Part shown: piece after piece, positions 49,692 through 52,526 of the stretch | Numbering within the stretch: the first letter of the stretch is position 1 | Layout of the letters: every line of letters begins with the position of its first letter | NCBI GenBank assembly: GCA_900769445.1 | Contig: CAAGGR010000066.1 | Location: 1-52,526, forward strand | Source: an uncultured Alistipes sp. | GTDB taxonomy: Bacteria; Bacteroidota; Bacteroidia; Bacteroidales; Rikenellaceae | Direction of reading: 5' to 3' | Length of the DNA stretch: 52,526 nucleotides | The notes under the pieces: model-generated | Seen by the model: the letters and a program-made list of their open reading frames with translations, nothing else | Databases searched by the model: none | Told to the model about the DNA's origin: nothing | Translations under genes and position numbers: made by a program

Positions 49692-52241
49692 ATGACTCAA
49701 AAGTCTAAAAATGAACAGCTTAGCACTGTGAAATATGAGGATGCAGTAGCGGCATCGAAGGTATATTTCGCAGGTGATGACCTCGCAGCGCAGGTGTGGG
49801 TAAGCAAGTATGCGCTTAAGGATTCGTTTGGCAACATTTACGAGACTACGCCTGCCGATATGCACAACCGTATCGCTAAGGAGTTGTCGCGTATTGAGAA
49901 CAACTATCCTAACCCACTTAGCGAGGCTCAGATTTTCGAACTTCTCGACCACTTCCGCTACGTTATTCCACAGGGTGGTCCTATGACAGGTATTGGTAAC
50001 AATATGCAGGTGGCATCATTGTCAAACTGTTTTGTTATCGGTCATAAGAATCCTGCTGACTCATACGGTGGTATCTTCCGTATGGATGAGGAGCAGGTTC
50101 AATTGATGAAGCGTCGTGGTGGTGTAGGTCATGACCTCTCACACATCCGCCCTGCAGGTAGCCCAGTGCTTAACTCTGCCCTTACATCTACTGGTATCGT
50201 GCCATTTATGGAGCGTTATTCAAACTCTACACGTGAGGTTGCGCAGGATGGCCGTCGTGGTGCCTTGATGCTTTCGTTGCTTATCAAGCACCCAGATGCC
50301 GAGAAGTTTATCGATGCAAAGGTAGATACTGGTAAGGTTACAGGTGCTAACGTCTCTATCAAGATTGACGACGAGTTTATGCGCGCAGCAATGGCTGGTA
50401 TAAGCTATCGTCAGCAGTTCCCTATTGGTGCTGCGGAGCCTCTATACAAGAAGGATATCGATGCAAAGAAACTTTGGGATAAGATTATCCACAACGCTTG
50501 GAAGTCTGCCGAGCCAGGTGTATTGTTCTGGGATACTATCATCCGTGAGAGTGTGCCAGATTGCTATGCTGATCAGGGCTTCCGCACAGTATCTACAAAC
50601 CCATGTGGTGAGATTCCATTGTGTCCATACGACAGCTGTCGTCTCTTAGCGTTGAACCTTCTAAGCTATGTTGATGCTCCATTTACTAAGGATGCAAAGT
50701 TCAACTTTGACCTCTTCAAGAAGCATGTAGCTATGGCTATGCGCTTGATGGATGATATTATTGACTTGGAGTTGGAGAAGGTAGAGCTTATCATCAATAA
50801 GATTGACTCAGACCCTGAGGAGGATGATGTTCGTCGTGTTGAGCTTGAGCTATGGCACAAGATTAAGGATATGGCGCTTAAGGGTCGTCGTACAGGTCTT
50901 GGCATCACTGCTGAGGGCGATATGTTGGCGGCACTTGGTCTACGTTACGGCTCTGACGAGGCTATCGACTTCGCGGTAAACGTTCATAAGACTTTGGCTG
51001 TTGAGGCTTACCGTGCATCAGTAAATATGGCTAAGGAGCGTGGTGCCTTTGGCGTCTTCAACTTCGAGAAGGAGCAGGGCAACCCTATGATTTCACGTAT
51101 CTTGGAGGCTGCACCAGAGTTGGCCGAGGAGATGAAGAAGTATGGTCGTCGTAATATAGCGATGCTTACTATTGCGCCTACAGGTACAACATCTCTTATG
51201 TCGCAGACAACCTCTGGTATCGAGCCAGTCTTCCGCCCAGTATATAAGCGTCGTAGAAAGATTAACCCATCGGATAAGGAGCAGGTTGCATCATTCATCG
51301 ACGAGACTGGTGAGAAGTTTATCGAGTACTACGTCTTCCACCACCAGTTTGTTAAGTGGCTTGAGATTAACGGCTACGACACTACTCGCCTACAGAGTAT
51401 CTCTGAGGAGGAGCTTAACGAGTGGCTTAAGGCGTCGCCATACTATAAGGCTACAGCAAACGATATCGACTGGGTTGCTAAGGTTAAGATGCAGGGTGCC
51501 ATCCAGAAGTGGGTTGACCACTCAATCTCTGTAACCGTAAACCTCCCTAACGAGGTTACCGAGGAGCTTGTGGCAGATGTATACCGCACAGCTTGGGAGT
51601 CTGGTTGTAAGGGTATTACCGTATATCGTGATGGTTGCCGTGATGGCGTATTGCTTGATGTTAAGGATAAGGGCACAGAGAAGAAGTGTTCAAACGATCA
51701 GTCTATCCGTCGTCCAGAGTCTATCCCTGCAGATATCGTGCGCTTTAAGAATGGTAAGGAGGATTGGATTGCCTTCGTAGGTAAGCAGGATGACCGCCCA
51801 TACGAGATCTTTACTGGTAAGATTGAGGAGGATGCGATGTATATCCCTAAGACTATCAATCAGGGTCATATCCTTAAGGTTACCGAGGCTGATGGCAGCA
51901 AGCGCTACGACTTCCAGTATCAGGATCGTTACGGCTATGTAAACACCATCGGTGGTATCTCACGTCTCTTCGACGAGGAGTTCTGGAACTACGCTAAGCT
52001 TATCTCTGGTGTTCTCCGCTACGGTATGCCTATCGATAAGGTTGTTCAGCTCGTAGATGGTCTCCACCTCGACTCTGAGACTATCAATACTTGGAAGAAT
52101 GGTGTTGAGCGCGCCCTCAAGCAGTACATCAAGGATGGTACTCGCGGTAAGGGTCGCTGTCCACAGTGCGGCCAGGAGAACATGGCATATCAGAATGGTT
52201 GCTTGACTTGTATGGCGTGTGGATACTCTAAGTGCAACTAA
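49692..52241 (+). CDS. nrdJ: Adenosylcobalamin-dependent (class II) ribonucleotide reductase
   Basis: This makes deoxyribonucleotides using B12 and tolerates oxygen or anaerobiosis. The 849-residue product has redox Cys113 (SLSNCFVIGH), the thiyl motif NPCGEIPL with N303, C305 and E307, a second redox Cys near 317 (SCRLLALNL) and the nucleotide-binding TIAPTGTTSLMSQTTSGIEP. A C-terminal zinc ribbon CPQCGQENMAYQNGCLTCMACGY ends the protein and probably re-reduces the active site. Length and order match class II enzymes of the NrdJ-with-zinc-tail type. Two palindromic elements follow the stop codon immediately. Confidence 0.95.
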   Translation: MTQKSKNEQLSTVKYEDAVAASKVYFAGDDLAAQVWVSKYALKDSFGNIYETTPADMHNRIAKELSRIENNYPNPLSEAQIFELLDHFRYVIPQGGPMTGIGNNMQVASLSNCFVIGHKNPADSYGGIFRMDEEQVQLMKRRGGVGHDLSHIRPAGSPVLNSALTSTGIVPFMERYSNSTREVAQDGRRGALMLSLLIKHPDAEKFIDAKVDTGKVTGANVSIKIDDEFMRAAMAGISYRQQFPIGAAEPLYKKDIDAKKLWDKIIHNAWKSAEPGVLFWDTIIRESVPDCYADQGFRTVSTNPCGEIPLCPYDSCRLLALNLLSYVDAPFTKDAKFNFDLFKKHVAMAMRLMDDIIDLELEKVELIINKIDSDPEEDDVRRVELELWHKIKDMALKGRRTGLGITAEGDMLAALGLRYGSDEAIDFAVNVHKTLAVEAYRASVNMAKERGAFGVFNFEKEQGNPMISRILEAAPELAEEMKKYGRRNIAMLTIAPTGTTSLMSQTTSGIEPVFRPVYKRRRKINPSDKEQVASFIDETGEKFIEYYVFHHQFVKWLEINGYDTTRLQSISEEELNEWLKASPYYKATANDIDWVAKVKMQGAIQKWVDHSISVTVNLPNEVTEELVADVYRTAWESGCKGITVYRDGCRDGVLLDVKDKGTEKKCSNDQSIRRPESIPADIVRFKNGKEDWIAFVGKQDDRPYEIFTGKIEEDAMYIPKTINQGHILKVTEADGSKRYDFQYQDRYGYVNTIGGISRLFDEEFWNYAKLISGVLRYGMPIDKVVQLVDGLHLDSETINTWKNGVERALKQYIKDGTRGKGRCPQCGQENMAYQNGCLTCMACGYSKCN

Positions 52242-52243
52242 TT

Positions 52244-52374
52244 AATTTCTTGTGATAAGCCGCAATCTGCGGCACATCCCTAAAAGTAAACCACTCAGGG
52301 CTGTAGGTTAAACTACTATCCCTGAGTGGTTTCTTTTGTGATGCACCACATCTTACGACTTCTGACAAGAAATT
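52244..52374 (+). repeat. Copy C of the stop-codon palindromic element
   Basis: The left terminus AATTTCTTGTGATAAG (52244-52259) begins 3 nt after the nrdJ stop. The right terminus CTTCTGACAAGAAATT (52359-52374) is its inverted copy with two mismatches. The 5' mini-hairpin is GCCGCA-atc-TGCGGC. The central stem is AAACCACTCAGGG with CCCTGAGTGGTTT, apex GTAG-gttaaa-CTAC. Length 131 bp. It probably also terminates nrdJ transcription. Confidence 0.75.
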
Positions 52375-52496
52375 TCTCGTGATAAGGTGTCATCTTCGAC
52401 TCTTCAGTCAAAATGGCGAATGGGAAATACGCTCAGTATGTCCCATCCGCCATTTTTCGTGTCAGAGCCAAATCTAACCCCTTCTGACAAGAAATT
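52371..52496 (+). repeat. Copy D of the stop-codon palindromic element
   Basis: It starts with the AATT that ends copy C (AATTTCTCGTGATAAGG) and finishes CCTTCTGACAAGAAATT at 52496. The central stem is AAATGGCG plus ATGGGA pairing with TCCCAT plus CGCCATTT, apex ATAC-gctca-GTAT. The 5' mini-hairpin is weak (GTC/GAC). Length 126 bp. The final 30 nt of the window after it show no gene. Confidence 0.75.
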
Positions 52497-52526
52497 GGGT
52501 TGTGGGGCTTGGTAAGGTTTTTTTTG

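Overview
The window looks like a chromosomal segment from a Bacteroidales bacterium, most plausibly Rikenellaceae/Alistipes-like (inference, moderate). Supporting signs are a spc/alpha ribosomal operon in the Bacteroidetes arrangement, promoters of the Bacteroidetes type (TTG/TTTG, about 19-21 nt, TAnnTTTG), lipoproteins with acidic residues just after the lipid-anchored Cys, weak Shine-Dalgarno sequences, a PASTA-tailed FtsI and an elongated MraY. No rRNA, tRNA, CRISPR array, complete insertion sequence or prophage was seen.

Layout. 1-7475 (+): end of rplF, then rplR, rpsE, rpmD, rplO, secY, map, infA, rpmJ, rpsM, rpsK, rpsD, rpoA and rplQ. 7687-17262 (+): four large lipoproteins built of Ig/Fn3-like or DUF4988-type domains, separated by repeat-rich spacers with a MITE-like element, palindromic GTCAT repeats, twin terminators and a micro-gene. 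17306-33455 (-): a division and cell-wall run in transcription order rsmH, ftsL-like, ftsI, murE, mraY, a BspA-like leucine-rich-repeat protein, murD, ftsW, then hslR, leuS and a compact formate/nitrite-type channel. 33556-41362: a GNAT acyltransferase (+), a ROK kinase (-), a polyprenyl diphosphate synthase with a U32 protein (+), an M24 aminopeptidase (+) and formate-tetrahydrofolate ligase (+). 41537-42833 (+): mqnB-mqnD of the futalosine menaquinone route. 42895-48333 (+): a tightly packed unit of a Ca/Na-type antiporter, a YugP-type membrane zinc protease, an SGNH protein, an MBOAT O-acyltransferase and a PAP2 phosphatase. 48577-49467 (+): an HTH-Fic protein with an operator-like palindrome in its promoter. 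49692-52241 (+): a B12-dependent ribonucleotide reductase.

How the parts fit. The first block makes ribosomes, the Sec channel and RNA polymerase alpha. The lipoprotein block is probably surface-exposed. The minus-strand block builds peptidoglycan and the septum. The prenyl synthase may supply the menaquinone tail, with MqnB and MqnD making the ring. The SGNH-MBOAT pair probably O-acylates an envelope glycan.

The most striking unexplained structure is a family of roughly 126-131 nt palindromic elements lying directly on or beside stop codons: after rplQ (decayed copy), after the U32 gene, and two in tandem after nrdJ. They have conserved imperfect inverted termini, a conserved 5' mini-hairpin and a central hairpin whose sequence differs between copies while pairing is kept. 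This looks like a structured RNA or terminator element that is also a dispersed repeat.
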